A stretch of 55,868 bases of DNA, from positions 1 through 55,868 of the forward strand of contig WYBX01000008.1 of NCBI GenBank assembly GCA_011525695.1, read 5' to 3'. This DNA comes from Verrucomicrobiia bacterium. Lineage in GTDB: Bacteria > Verrucomicrobiota > Verrucomicrobiia > Opitutales > Opitutaceae. Of this stretch, positions 44,555 to 53,382 are shown piece after piece. The stretch's first letter is position 1. Each line of letters opens with the position of its first letter. A program made the translations under genes and the position numbers. The notes under the pieces are model-generated. The model was not told the origin of the DNA. It made no database searches and saw only the letters and a program-made list of their open reading frames with translations.

Positions 44555-45825
44555 GCCGCCCGCTCCAGTTCATCCGCGGACACAAGCGCTGGCTGATCGT
44601 CGTGATGCTGGCGGGGTTTGGCATCGTGAATTATCTGGATCGGCAGGCGCTTTCCGTGCTGGCCCCGACCCTGCGGAAGGAACTGGGCATCTCCACCGAG
44701 CAATATTCCTACATCGTCAGCACGTTTCTCACGGCCTATGCGATTGGCTACGCCATCACGGGCAGGATGCTGGACCGGATTGGGGTGAAGCTCGGGCTGG
44801 CCCTCGCGCTCGCGTTCTGGTCGCTGGTCGGGATGGGACACGCCGCCGCGATCGGCTGGGTCTCCCTGGCGACCGCCCGTTTTCTGCTCGGCCTGGGCCA
44901 GGCGGCGAATTCTCCCGGTGGCATGAAGGCGCTGGCCGAATGGATTCCACCCCGCGAGCGCGGACTCTGTTCGGCGATCTTTTCGAACTCCAACAGCCTG
45001 GGATCCGTGCTCGCCCCGCCCATCGTCGCCGGTCTCGCGCTCTGGCTCGGGTGGCGCTGGGCCTTTCTCATTGTGGGCGCGGCCGGTTTCCTGCTGCTGG
45101 CGCTCTGGTGGTGGTTCTATGACTCGCCCGAGCAACACCGCGGACTCACTGAAGCCGAACGCAACCACATCCTGAGGCACCGGGGCGCCGCGCCGGCCGC
45201 CAAGCCCGACCAGCCGGCCTCCTACTGGACGATCTTGAGCGATCGCACCTGCCTGGGCCTTTGCCTGACCCGGTTCTTCACGGATCCGTTCGCGTATTTC
45301 ATCGCTTTCTGGCTGATCGACTATTTCCAGACGGTGCGGCATTTCTCGCTCCAGACCGTGGCGATGCTCGGGTGGGTCCCGTATTTGGCGTCGCCGCTCT
45401 TCGGCGGGCCACTGGGCGGCGCGCTGGGCGACCTGATGGTGCGGCGTGGCATCGAGCCGCGAGTGGCGCGGATGCGGATGATGTTCGCGGCGGCGTGCCT
45501 CACCCCGGTTGCACTGCTGGCAGTGCACACGGACATGACCTGGCTGGCAGTGGCGATGTGTTTCGTGATGGTGGCGGCGAACGGCTGCTGGAGCGTGAAC
45601 AAGCTTACCTTGGCGACCGAGCTGGTGCCGCGCAGCCAGGTGGCTAGCCTGGTGTCGCTGGGGGGCATTGCCGGCAGTCTCGGCGGCATCGTGTCCACGC
45701 TCGCGGCGGGAAAGCTAATCGCCACGGTCGGCTACGTGCCGGTGTTCACCGGTGTCGGCTTCCTTCACCTGACGGCGTTCACGATCCTTTATCTGATGCA
45801 ACGGCGTCCCGCGCCGGCCACGTGA
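44548..45825 (+). CDS. MFS transporter, hexuronate/anion:cation symporter (ExuT-like)
   Basis: Twelve-helix importer of 425 residues in the ACS family (hexuronates, gluconate-like acids). Marks are IVNYLDRQALSVLAPTLR in helix 1, the MFS loop GRMLDRIGVKLGL, and the family helix FLLGLGQAANSPGGMKALAEWIP. It overlaps RraA by seven bases and AGE by a GTGA. Import of a sugar acid for the neighbouring enzymes is the likely role. Confidence 0.88.
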   Translation: MVSRPLQFIRGHKRWLIVVMLAGFGIVNYLDRQALSVLAPTLRKELGISTEQYSYIVSTFLTAYAIGYAITGRMLDRIGVKLGLALALAFWSLVGMGHAAAIGWVSLATARFLLGLGQAANSPGGMKALAEWIPPRERGLCSAIFSNSNSLGSVLAPPIVAGLALWLGWRWAFLIVGAAGFLLLALWWWFYDSPEQHRGLTEAERNHILRHRGAAPAAKPDQPASYWTILSDRTCLGLCLTRFFTDPFAYFIAFWLIDYFQTVRHFSLQTVAMLGWVPYLASPLFGGPLGGALGDLMVRRGIEPRVARMRMMFAAACLTPVALLAVHTDMTWLAVAMCFVMVAANGCWSVNKLTLATELVPRSQVASLVSLGGIAGSLGGIVSTLAAGKLIATVGYVPVFTGVGFLHLTAFTILYLMQRRPAPAT

Positions 45826-45830
45826 GCACC

Positions 45831-47111
45831 ATGGCTGTATCGGACATGCGACGCCCAGGGTTGGAATTGGCCGAGGCTGCGTGCGCGCTGCGCCAGCACC
45901 TGGAAACTGGCATCATCCCTTTCTGGGCGTCGCATGCCCGCGACGAGGAGAACGGCGGTTATCTGACCTGCTTCGACGAACAGGGGAAATCGCGGGGTAC
46001 GCCGGAGAAGTATTTGAACACCCAGTGCCGGCTGCTGTGGTGGTTCTCGGCGCTCGCGCGACGTGGCCGTAATCGGGACCTGCACCTCGACCTGGCGCGA
46101 CACGGCTACGAGTTCATTCGCCGAAAATTCCGGGACGAAACGAATGGCGGATGGTACTGGAAAGTCCGTGCCGACGGCGGCCGGCTGGACGATGGCAAGG
46201 TGGTCTACGGCCAGAGCTTCGCCATCTACGCGCTGGCGGAATACGCGCTCGCCACCGGTGGGGATGAGCCTCGACGGCTGGCGGAGCAGACGTTCGACTT
46301 GCTGCAAATCCATTGTGCGGATACGAGGTACGGTGGTTACCGGGAGAATCTCGAGCCCGGCTGGACACCGTCGGCGCCGGGGTTTCATGCGGGGGATCGC
46401 AAGTCGCTCGACACGCACATGCACCTGCTGGAGTCGTTCACCGTCCTTTGCGAGCTGACTGGACGGGAAGTGCACCGGAGAAAACTGCTCGAGGTGGCCG
46501 GGCTGATTCGCGACCGGATGATCGATTCCGTCTCGGGCTGTGGACGCAACCAATTCGATGTCGCGTTCAACCCGATCCCGGCAATCGCCATCCGCCGAAC
46601 CTGGAATGCGGAGCGGGATGGCGAGTCGCCGGCGACGCCGACGGACACGACCTCATACGGCCACAACCTGGAACTCGCCTGGCTCCTGCGGCATGCGCTG
46701 ACGGTGGCGGGCGAAGACATCTTGTCATGGCAACCGGTACTGCGCGGGCTCGTGGATCACGCCGTTGCCAACGGGATCGATTGGGAGCACGGCGGAGTTT
46801 ATCGCGACGGCACCGCGATGGGCGGACCGCTCGTGCTCGAGAAAGAATTCTGGCAGAACGCCGAGGCGCTGGTCGGTTTACTCGACAGCTGGGAGGCGAC
46901 ACGTGATGCGCGCCACGCGAAAGCCTTCCTCAATGTCTGGGAGTTTGCGCACCGTCATTTCATCGCCCCGTGCGGCGAATGGCGGGTGCTGCTCCAACGG
47001 AATGGCGAAGTCATCGATGGCAATGTGGGGAACGACTGGAAGGTGTGCTATCACACGGGGCGGGCGATGCTCGAGTGCATCGAGCGGCTTGAACGCCTGC
47101 ATCCAGCATGA
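45831..47111 (+). CDS. AGE-superfamily epimerase, cellobiose/mannose 2-epimerase-like
   Basis: (alpha/alpha)6-barrel enzyme of 426 residues that inverts C2 of a reducing sugar. The three histidines of cellobiose 2-epimerase are readable: DTHMHLLES, SYGHNLELAWLL and WKVCYHTGRAM. NTQCRLLWWFSAL near the start is typical. It may start at a GTG at 45822 that overlaps the MFS stop, or the ATG at 45831. The next gene overlaps by ATGA. The order RraA, MFS, AGE, SDR suggests a catabolic operon for a sugar or oligosaccharide. Confidence 0.88.
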   Translation: MAVSDMRRPGLELAEAACALRQHLETGIIPFWASHARDEENGGYLTCFDEQGKSRGTPEKYLNTQCRLLWWFSALARRGRNRDLHLDLARHGYEFIRRKFRDETNGGWYWKVRADGGRLDDGKVVYGQSFAIYALAEYALATGGDEPRRLAEQTFDLLQIHCADTRYGGYRENLEPGWTPSAPGFHAGDRKSLDTHMHLLESFTVLCELTGREVHRRKLLEVAGLIRDRMIDSVSGCGRNQFDVAFNPIPAIAIRRTWNAERDGESPATPTDTTSYGHNLELAWLLRHALTVAGEDILSWQPVLRGLVDHAVANGIDWEHGGVYRDGTAMGGPLVLEKEFWQNAEALVGLLDSWEATRDARHAKAFLNVWEFAHRHFIAPCGEWRVLLQRNGEVIDGNVGNDWKVCYHTGRAMLECIERLERLHPA

Positions 47112-47830
47112 ACGCACCGCCTGCGATCCTGATCACGGGTGCCAACCGGGGCATTGGCCTGGGCCTGACCCGTGAATTCTTGCGACTGAACTGGAAAGTC
47201 TTTGCGGCCTGCCGGCAGCCGGCGGTCGCGACCGGGTTGATCGCTTTGAAACTCGAGCATGCAGGTGGACTGGAAGTGGTCTCGCTCGATGTCACTGACG
47301 AGGGGAGCGCCGCAGCGCTGGCGCAAGCGATCGCGCGTCAGACCCCGGCGCTCGACGTGCTCGTGAACAATGCCGGCATCAATCCAGGCTCGCGTGATCA
47401 CACCGTGGCGGATGTGGCTGTGGAGGCGGTGGCAACGGCGGTTGATGTCAACGTGTTGGGCGCGCTGCGGGTTATCCAGGCTGTTCTTCCGCTGCTCAAG
47501 AGGAGTCCGGCGGCCCGGATTGTGAACGTATCCTCGGGAGCGGGTTCCCTGGCGCACAACTCGTCGGCTCGTTCACTGCCGGCGTACTGCATTTCCAAGG
47601 CCGCTCTCAACATGCTCACCCGTCGGGCGGCGCGAGACCTGGCGGCGTTTGGCATCACCACGGTCTCGGTCTCGCCGGGCTGGATTCGGACGGACATGGG
47701 CGGACCGGAGGCCGAACTTAGCGTCGAGGAAGCGACCGCGGCGCTCGCCACCATGATCGGAGCACTGCAACCTCAGCACAATGGGCAGTGGCTCGACCGC
47801 TTTGGGCGTCCGAGCGAATTTGCCTGGTAG
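47108..47830 (+). CDS. SDR-family oxidoreductase, sniffer/CsgA-like
   Basis: Short-chain dehydrogenase of 240 residues. ITGANRGIGLGL and VNNAGINPGSR identify the cofactor site, with Ser in NVSSGAGSL and Tyr-x3-Lys in YCISKAAL. The overall form (ITGANRGIGLGLTREFL, an NAD-site followed by a CR dipeptide) resembles C-factor/sniffer SDRs. It is the last of four overlapping genes and is followed by palindromic repeats. Confidence 0.85.
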   Translation: MNAPPAILITGANRGIGLGLTREFLRLNWKVFAACRQPAVATGLIALKLEHAGGLEVVSLDVTDEGSAAALAQAIARQTPALDVLVNNAGINPGSRDHTVADVAVEAVATAVDVNVLGALRVIQAVLPLLKRSPAARIVNVSSGAGSLAHNSSARSLPAYCISKAALNMLTRRAARDLAAFGITTVSVSPGWIRTDMGGPEAELSVEEATAALATMIGALQPQHNGQWLDRFGRPSEFAW

Positions 47831-47910
47831 GTTTTCGCCCCTTCGAAAATGACGACTTTCGTACGAATAATGATCCGCCAACAAAGCCACACCGAGGCTT
47901 CGAAGATTGG

Positions 47911-48063
47911 AGCCGCGACGCCTCCGTCGCGGTGGGCTGCAATGCGAAACGAATCTCAACGCGGCGAGGGCGCCGCATCCCCAACAAGAATGAAATCCGA
48001 AATATGTTTCGTTGGAGCCGCGGCACCCCGGCCGCGGTTGGAGCCGCGACGCCCCCGTCGCGG
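47911..48063. repeat. Cluster of three GC-rich palindromic repeats
   Basis: Three hairpins share the frame GGAGCCGCG...CGCGG: CCGCGACG/CGTCGCGG at 47913-47932, CCGCGGC/GCCGCGG at 48018-48037, and CCGCGACG/CGTCGCGG at 48044-48063. All are preceded by GGAG (TTGGAG for the first two). The form is that of REP-like intergenic repeats. An open frame beginning at 47849 runs through them and should not be read as part of the next protein. Confidence 0.8.
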
Positions 48064-48067
48064 ATGG

Positions 48068-48760
48068 TTGAGCGAGGGCATTCGAACGCGGGCCTGGCTT
48101 CTGATGGCGTTCGTTTTCGCAAACAGCCTGACGCGGGCTGAGACTCGGTTTGCGCTGCCGGCGGATCCGATGGTCCTCGCCACGGACGAGGCGGTGTTCC
48201 GGCCATTTGCCGAAAAGGTGCGCGCGGAGGTGGAACGGTTGCTGGGCGTCCCGGCGGCGGTCGATGATCCGGCGACCTTCAAGCTGCTGCTTTCGACCCG
48301 CGTGCATCTAGCGCATCACTTCGGTGACAATGAGGTTGCCGTCGCCACGGCGGCGTGGATCCGCAGCCTGCAGACCGATCCGGACAGCCGGGCGTTTGCC
48401 GGGCTGACGACGCTGGCATCGGTCGAGGCGCGGCGGCGCAATCCCGGCACTGAACCTGCCGATGCCCGTTACCGGAAGACATTCTTTGACGAGTTCACGC
48501 GCCAGCTCGCCGGGCTGCCGCGCACGCCAGGAATCGTGACGATGTTGCGCGGCCAGCGTGAGAAAATCGCGGCCATCACCGAGGCGGCTTTGCTGGCCGA
48601 GACCCGTGACGTCATTGCGCCGGCGCTGGCGCGCAAGGGATACTGCGGGCTCGGGGAAGCCGACCAGCTCGTGCGCGTCCGGCACCGGCTCACAAGCATT
48701 GTGCCGGTCCGCGATGAAACGCTGCGCGCCCTCGACGCCGCCATCGCGAAGCGAATATAG
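48068..48760 (+). CDS. Secreted protein of unknown function
   Basis: An exported protein of about 230 residues. The start is uncertain. A TTG at 48068 gives a good signal peptide (RTRAWLLMAFVFANSLTRAE, cleavage after Ala); an ATG at 48104 would halve its hydrophobic core. The mature part is helical, with a body containing HHFGDNEVAVATAAWIRSLQ and FFDEFTRQLAG. I recognise no family. It lies between REP-like hairpins and the 2-hydroxyacid dehydrogenase, 36 bases ahead of it. Confidence 0.6.
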   Translation: MSEGIRTRAWLLMAFVFANSLTRAETRFALPADPMVLATDEAVFRPFAEKVRAEVERLLGVPAAVDDPATFKLLLSTRVHLAHHFGDNEVAVATAAWIRSLQTDPDSRAFAGLTTLASVEARRRNPGTEPADARYRKTFFDEFTRQLAGLPRTPGIVTMLRGQREKIAAITEAALLAETRDVIAPALARKGYCGLGEADQLVRVRHRLTSIVPVRDETLRALDAAIAKRI

Positions 48761-48796
48761 AATCTGCCGTCCTGAGAGCCCCCGGTTTGAATACGC

Positions 48797-49750
48797 ATGA
48801 AAATCACAGTCCTCGACGGTTACACCCTGAATCCCGGTGACAATCCCTGGGACGAAGTCGCCCGGCTGGGCGAGTTCACCTGCCACGATCGCACGCCGCC
48901 CGAACGCATCCTCGAACGGGCCCGCGGCGCCGACATTCTGCTCACGAACAAGACCCCGCTGTCGGCCGAGACGCTGGCGCAGCTTCCCGGGCTGAAGTTC
49001 ATCGGTGTCCTCGCGACCGGCTTCAACATTGTCGACGTCAAGGCGGCGCGGGCTCGCGGCATTCCGGTTTCGAACGTGCCGATCTACGGCACTGATGCGG
49101 TGGCGGAGTACGTCTTCGCGCTCCTGCTGAATCATTACCGCCAGCCGCAATTCCACAGCGAGCTGGTGCGTCTGGGCGAGTGGAACCGGGCCAACGAATG
49201 GTCCTTCTGGCGCACGCCGCTGGCCGAGCTGGCCGGCCGCACGATCGGCATCGTGGGGTTTGGTCGAATCGGCCGGCGGGTGGGGGAGTTGGCGGCGGCC
49301 TTCAAGATGAAGGTGCTGGCGAACGACGTGTTCCAGGGCAATCCGCCTTCGTACCCTTTCGCCTGGCGGAGCATTCCCGAGCTGTTTGCCGAGTCGGATG
49401 TCGTCACGCTGCACTGCAATCTCACTCCGGAGAATGCCGGGATGGTGAACCGCGACCTGCTGGGCCGGATGAAGCAGTCGGCCTATCTGATCAACACATC
49501 GCGTGGGCCGCTGATCCAGGATGCCGACCTCGCCGAGGCGCTCCGGACGCGCCGGATCGCGGGCGCCGCGCTCGACGTGGTGACGACCGAGCCGGTGGCG
49601 CCGGACAATCCCTTGTTGCAGGCGCCCAACCTCACCCTCACGCCGCATATCGCCTGGGCGGCGCTGGAGGCGCGCCGGCGGCTCACGGCCATAACCCGGG
49701 ACAACATTGTGGCGTTCCTCGCGGGCAAACCGATCAACGTGGTGAACTGA
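48797..49750 (+). CDS. D-isomer-specific 2-hydroxyacid dehydrogenase (glycerate dehydrogenase-like)
   Basis: NAD-dependent dehydrogenase of 317 residues, cytosolic. Rossmann motif GIVGFGRIGRRVGE, catalytic Arg in NTSRGPLIQDADL, Glu region DVVTTEPVAPDNPLL and His in TPHIAWAALEARRRL are all present. FIGVLATGFNIVDVKAA in the substrate domain is typical of glycerate/hydroxypyruvate reductases. It belongs with the sugar-acid genes, likely reducing a 2-ketoacid product. Confidence 0.9.
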   Translation: MKITVLDGYTLNPGDNPWDEVARLGEFTCHDRTPPERILERARGADILLTNKTPLSAETLAQLPGLKFIGVLATGFNIVDVKAARARGIPVSNVPIYGTDAVAEYVFALLLNHYRQPQFHSELVRLGEWNRANEWSFWRTPLAELAGRTIGIVGFGRIGRRVGELAAAFKMKVLANDVFQGNPPSYPFAWRSIPELFAESDVVTLHCNLTPENAGMVNRDLLGRMKQSAYLINTSRGPLIQDADLAEALRTRRIAGAALDVVTTEPVAPDNPLLQAPNLTLTPHIAWAALEARRRLTAITRDNIVAFLAGKPINVVN

Positions 49751-49772
49751 AGTTCAGCGGTGCGGCAAACCA

Positions 49773-50123
49773 ATGAAAAACGTCCATACGGCTCCCGTGG
49801 AAGTGCTCTCGGCTCGTTCGGATGGCGCCTTTTTCACCGAACCGCATGAGGCGGGCTGGGCCGACGAGGCGCTCGCCATGGTTTATGTGCGCGAAGCCGC
49901 CGGTCCGTTGCCGAGCATGGTCCTGCGCGCCCAGATCTCCGCGGATGGTGCGCGTTGGTTCGATCACCCGGCCGCACCGCTGCAAATCGGGAAGACCGGC
50001 GGCTACGGCCTGCCGCTGACTCATTTTGGCAACTGGCTGCGGCTGGCCGGTGAAGTGTCCGGCGGCCCAGCGAACGGTTCGCCCACCTTCGTCATCGATA
50101 TCTACTGGATCCTGAAAGGATGA
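49773..50123 (+). CDS. Unrecognised 116-residue protein
   Basis: Small protein, no signal peptide and no known domain by eye. It appears mainly beta (VLRAQISADGARWFDH, IGKTGGYGLPLTHFGNWLRL, PTFVIDIYWILKG), which would suit a jelly-roll or a small beta-sandwich. It overlaps the next gene by ATGA and follows the dehydrogenase by 22 bases, so it is probably co-translated with the 50120 gene. Confidence 0.65.
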   Translation: MKNVHTAPVEVLSARSDGAFFTEPHEAGWADEALAMVYVREAAGPLPSMVLRAQISADGARWFDHPAAPLQIGKTGGYGLPLTHFGNWLRLAGEVSGGPANGSPTFVIDIYWILKG

Positions 50124-51076
50124 ACACGAACCAGGGCAACCTGCAGCAGGCGTTGATGCGCGCCGATCCCCGTCTCAGTCGTTTCAATCCGCTGGAGCGG
50201 ATCCTGCATTTCGACGACTTCGATACCGGCCAGCATGGCTGGCAGGGCTATTTCCCCGACTACGACGGCTGGTCGGATTATCCGGAGCGCTACCAGCCGG
50301 TGGACGCGGTTGACCAGGCGATTGAAAAGGCCCGGCGGGATCCAAGGATGCGGATCGATCGCAAGCTGCCGTTCGGACCGCGCGCCGTCCCGATGCTGAG
50401 TTCGCTCACCTCGTGGGACGTCGGCACGGCCGGCTCGCTGAGCGGAACGTACGCCCTGAAGATTCCGACGCTGCCCCAGGCGGGCAGCAAGGTATTCGCG
50501 CAGAAACGGCTGGGTTCGCCATGGCGGGGGAAGTTTCGCGTTGAGACCTGGTTCTGTTTCAAGGGCGAGCCGGCGGATTTCCGGCTGGGTGAAACGGACA
50601 TACGCGCGCTCTACCTCACGTTCGACGTGATGGATCTGCACCACATTCGCGAGCAGGGGCAGGAGCCAAGTCGGTGGTGGCCCGCGTTGCGCTACCACAA
50701 CGCGGAAGACGGCAAACTGGTGCGTCGCTGGCAGGCAAACGTGGGATCCGAAGGCGTGAAGGATGGCGCGTGGGAATACCTCGAGGATGGCGGGCAGGAT
50801 CTCGGCTTCAATCGGGCGGCCACGAAGTACCAGTGGAATTACCTGCGGTTCACCTTCGATCTGGCACGGCACGAATACGTCGATTTCCACTGTCACGGGA
50901 AGGAATTCAACGTGCATGGCCGCCAGCATGATCCGCATCCGCCGCTGGAGGGATGGCGCGCCAGCACCGACAAGTGCCCCGGGCTCATCGGCACCGGCTT
51001 CGGCATCGAGACCGCGACGGACAAGCGCTGCTTTCTTTATCTCGATGCGGTGGTGGTTTCGGCGACGGAAAGTTGA
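50120..51076 (+). CDS. Unrecognised 318-residue protein, LamG/jelly-roll-like
   Basis: No signal peptide. The body is Trp-, Tyr- and His-rich with beta stretches (FRVETWFCFKGEPADFRLG, NYLRFTFDLARHEYVDF) and a closing GFGIETATDKRCFLYLDAVVV. The pattern recalls concanavalin-like sandwich proteins that bind or cut glycans, but no catalytic motif is recognised. Conserved-looking polar sites are HHIREQGQEPSRWWP and DFHCHGKEFNVHG. It overlaps the 49773 gene by four bases and precedes a sialidase-fold enzyme by 48 bases. Function unknown. Confidence 0.7.
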   Translation: MNTNQGNLQQALMRADPRLSRFNPLERILHFDDFDTGQHGWQGYFPDYDGWSDYPERYQPVDAVDQAIEKARRDPRMRIDRKLPFGPRAVPMLSSLTSWDVGTAGSLSGTYALKIPTLPQAGSKVFAQKRLGSPWRGKFRVETWFCFKGEPADFRLGETDIRALYLTFDVMDLHHIREQGQEPSRWWPALRYHNAEDGKLVRRWQANVGSEGVKDGAWEYLEDGGQDLGFNRAATKYQWNYLRFTFDLARHEYVDFHCHGKEFNVHGRQHDPHPPLEGWRASTDKCPGLIGTGFGIETATDKRCFLYLDAVVVSATES

Positions 51077-51124
51077 AGTGCCTTTCGACGCCTGTCGTTT
51101 GATCCATTCGCCCCTGATTTTTCC

Positions 51125-52279
51125 ATGAAACGATTCTGCGCCACTCCGCGCCGTGGTCCCTTCATCCGATCGGTTCGAATCGGGCCTCTGGTTGTCTGTC
51201 TTGTCACGCTGCTCGCTGCACCGCTGAGCGGTGCTGAATTGCCTCCATGGGCCGGGCGTTCGCCGAATGGCGATCCGGTCCGAATCGCGGTCGCGCCGGC
51301 CGAGGGATTCCGATTCGCTCACCTGGCGTGGCCGAAGGCGGTTCGGTTGTCCGATGGCACCATCGTCCTGGGCTACCAGGCAGGCAGTCATCACGGGGAC
51401 AACAGCTCGCCCGCGATTTCAATATCGACTGACAACGGCAGGACCTTCACTCCGCCCAATATCCTGAAGGAGTTCGGGCCGGGCCAGGAGTACACCAACA
51501 GCGGCAACATGGCGATTGGGGTGGCCCACGATGGTGCCGTCATCGTGCTCTCGCATGGACACCGAAAAAACGAGGCGAATCACATCTTTGGCTGGCGATC
51601 GAGTGACAAGGGCCGGAGCTGGGCACCCGTCGACACGTCCGCGCTCGGCCCGAACAAGACCGGTTCCTCCACCGGCAGCATCGTGCGGCTGCCCGGAAGA
51701 AGCCTGATGGTGGTCGGCCATTACCGCGGTGGATCGAAGCCCTACGAAACTGGAATCTGGCAATCGGTCTCCGAGGATGACGGACGGACGTGGGGCGAGC
51801 CGGCGATGATCAACAACCTAAATGCTGGAGAACCGGTGCTCGTGCGCCACGATGAGCGGCTGCTGGTTTTCATTCGCGGTCGCGGGCCGGGGGCCGTTCG
51901 GCAGTTCATTTCCATTTCGGACAACTGGGGGAAGACATGGCGGACGGAGCTTTCGAACATCGTTCCGGTGAGTCCACACACCAAGGGTCTGGCGCATCCG
52001 TTTGCGATGGTGAATCCCCATAATCCAAACGAACTGCTGGCGATCACGTTTGAACGGCCGTTACCGGGCAGTGCACAACTGTGGCGGGGCGATCCCCAGA
52101 CGCTGGCGTTCCGGCACGACCGCACGCTGGTCGAACTTCCGAAGATCGAGGGGAGTCCGAACACCGATTTCGGCTACGCCTGGCTCGTGCCGCTCGAGGG
52201 GCGCCGGGCGCTGATGTTCTACTATCACGGGCAGAGCCGCGGCGAGTGCCCCATCTGGGTGCTGGAGACGGAGATCTAG
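51125..52279 (+). CDS. Secreted sialidase-fold (BNR/Asp-box) glycosidase-like protein
   Basis: Exported six-bladed propeller of 384 residues. A signal peptide reads VRIGPLVVCLVTLLAAPLSG. Four Asp boxes are clear: STDNGRTF, SSDKGRSW, SEDDGRTW and SDNWGKTW, with a conserved WPKAVRLSDGTIVLGYQ near the start as in exo-sialidase-like proteins. A catalytic Arg triad is not obvious, so activity on sialic acid is unproved. It closes the run of enzymes and is followed by heptamer repeats. Confidence 0.8.
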   Translation: MKRFCATPRRGPFIRSVRIGPLVVCLVTLLAAPLSGAELPPWAGRSPNGDPVRIAVAPAEGFRFAHLAWPKAVRLSDGTIVLGYQAGSHHGDNSSPAISISTDNGRTFTPPNILKEFGPGQEYTNSGNMAIGVAHDGAVIVLSHGHRKNEANHIFGWRSSDKGRSWAPVDTSALGPNKTGSSTGSIVRLPGRSLMVVGHYRGGSKPYETGIWQSVSEDDGRTWGEPAMINNLNAGEPVLVRHDERLLVFIRGRGPGAVRQFISISDNWGKTWRTELSNIVPVSPHTKGLAHPFAMVNPHNPNELLAITFERPLPGSAQLWRGDPQTLAFRHDRTLVELPKIEGSPNTDFGYAWLVPLEGRRALMFYYHGQSRGECPIWVLETEI

Positions 52280-52293
52280 CGAAGCGGCGCCTC

Positions 52294-52327
52294 GGACCAA
52301 GGACTAGGGACCAGGGACCAGGGACCC
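52294..52327 (+). repeat. Period-7 tandem repeat, GGACCAG family
   Basis: Units GGACCAA, GGACTAG, GGACCAG, GGACCAG and GGACCCA, the same family as at 7234-7274. A CTACTCGG word follows at about 52334. The array lies exactly between the intact sialidase-like gene and the first residues of the truncated sulfatase. Confidence 0.85.
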
Positions 52328-52371
52328 ATTTTCCTACTCGGTTTCAGCTACTCTATCGGAGCGCCGCAAAC

Positions 52372-53382
52372 ATGAACGATCGGATCGCTATCTTTCCGAG
52401 ATGGCGCGAGGGCGGACGGGTGGACGTCGGCGGCGGAACCGCGCTCCGATTCGGGGAGGGGATCGGCAAGAAGGAGGACTATGAATGCGAGGCGGCAGCC
52501 ATCAAGTACCTCGAAGAATCAGGACGAAGGAATCAGCCGTGGGCGATGGTTGTCGGCATTTACGCACCCCATCCGCCATGGCAGGCGCAGCGGCAGTACC
52601 TCGAGCAATACCGGCGGGAGGAAATTCCTTTGCCCCAATGGCCCCCGGGTTACGTGGAAAACCAGCATCCGGTGCACAAGCGAAAGCGCAAGCTCTGGCA
52701 GAAGGCGGCATTTCCGGACGAGATGGTGCGGGGGGCGCGCCACACCTATTTCGCGCTCACCACGCGCGTCGACGACCAGATCGGTCGAATCCTTGCTGCG
52801 CTCGAACGTTCGGGCCAACTCGAGGAGACGCTCGTCGTTTACACGAGCGATCACGGTGAAATGCTCGGTGAGCATGCACTCTGGAACAAGTCATCGCTGC
52901 TGGAGGAGTCGGCGCATGTCCCGATGATTCTTTCGTGGCCCGGGACGCTCTCACAGGGAAAAAGGGTCGGGGAGTGCGTCTCGCTGGTCGATTTGACGGC
53001 GACGCTCTTGGATTTGTCAGACTCTCCGAAGGAGATGCCGCTCGACGGTCGCTCGCTCCGGGCCCTGGCTGCAGGCGGTGATCCGACCTGGCGGAACGAG
53101 GCGATTTGCGAACTCTACGCCACGTGGACGGATCGGCCGATCGCGATGCTCCGATCCGGGCGGTACAAGCTTCACCTGAGTCATGAGGAAGCACCGCAGC
53201 TTTACGATCTGCAGACGGATCCGTATGAGAAGAAGGACCTGAGCGGCGAGGTGGCACGGAGGGCAGTGCTCTTGGAAATGACCAGGCGACTCACTTCGAT
53301 CTGGGATTCGGCGGCACTCAATCAGCGCGTGCTGGAGAGCCAGGATCGGCGGCTGCGGGAGCAGCGGGCGAGTACGCTCTGA
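52372..53382 (+). pseudogene. Sulfatase lacking its N-terminal catalytic half
   Basis: The product (about 336 residues from the ATG at 52372) matches only the latter two-thirds of a formylglycine-dependent sulfatase: AIKYLEES, MVVGIYAPHPPWQ, RVDDQIGRILAALE, then the metal site TSDHGEMLGEH with NKSSLLEESAHVPMIL, and a C-terminal LYDLQTDPYEKKDL. The first part with the metal Asp-Asp and the Cys-x-Pro-Ser-Arg motif is missing; upstream lie only heptamers and the previous gene. It cannot act as a sulfatase on its own. The loss of the front at a repeat array points to a deletion or recombination event. Confidence 0.85.
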
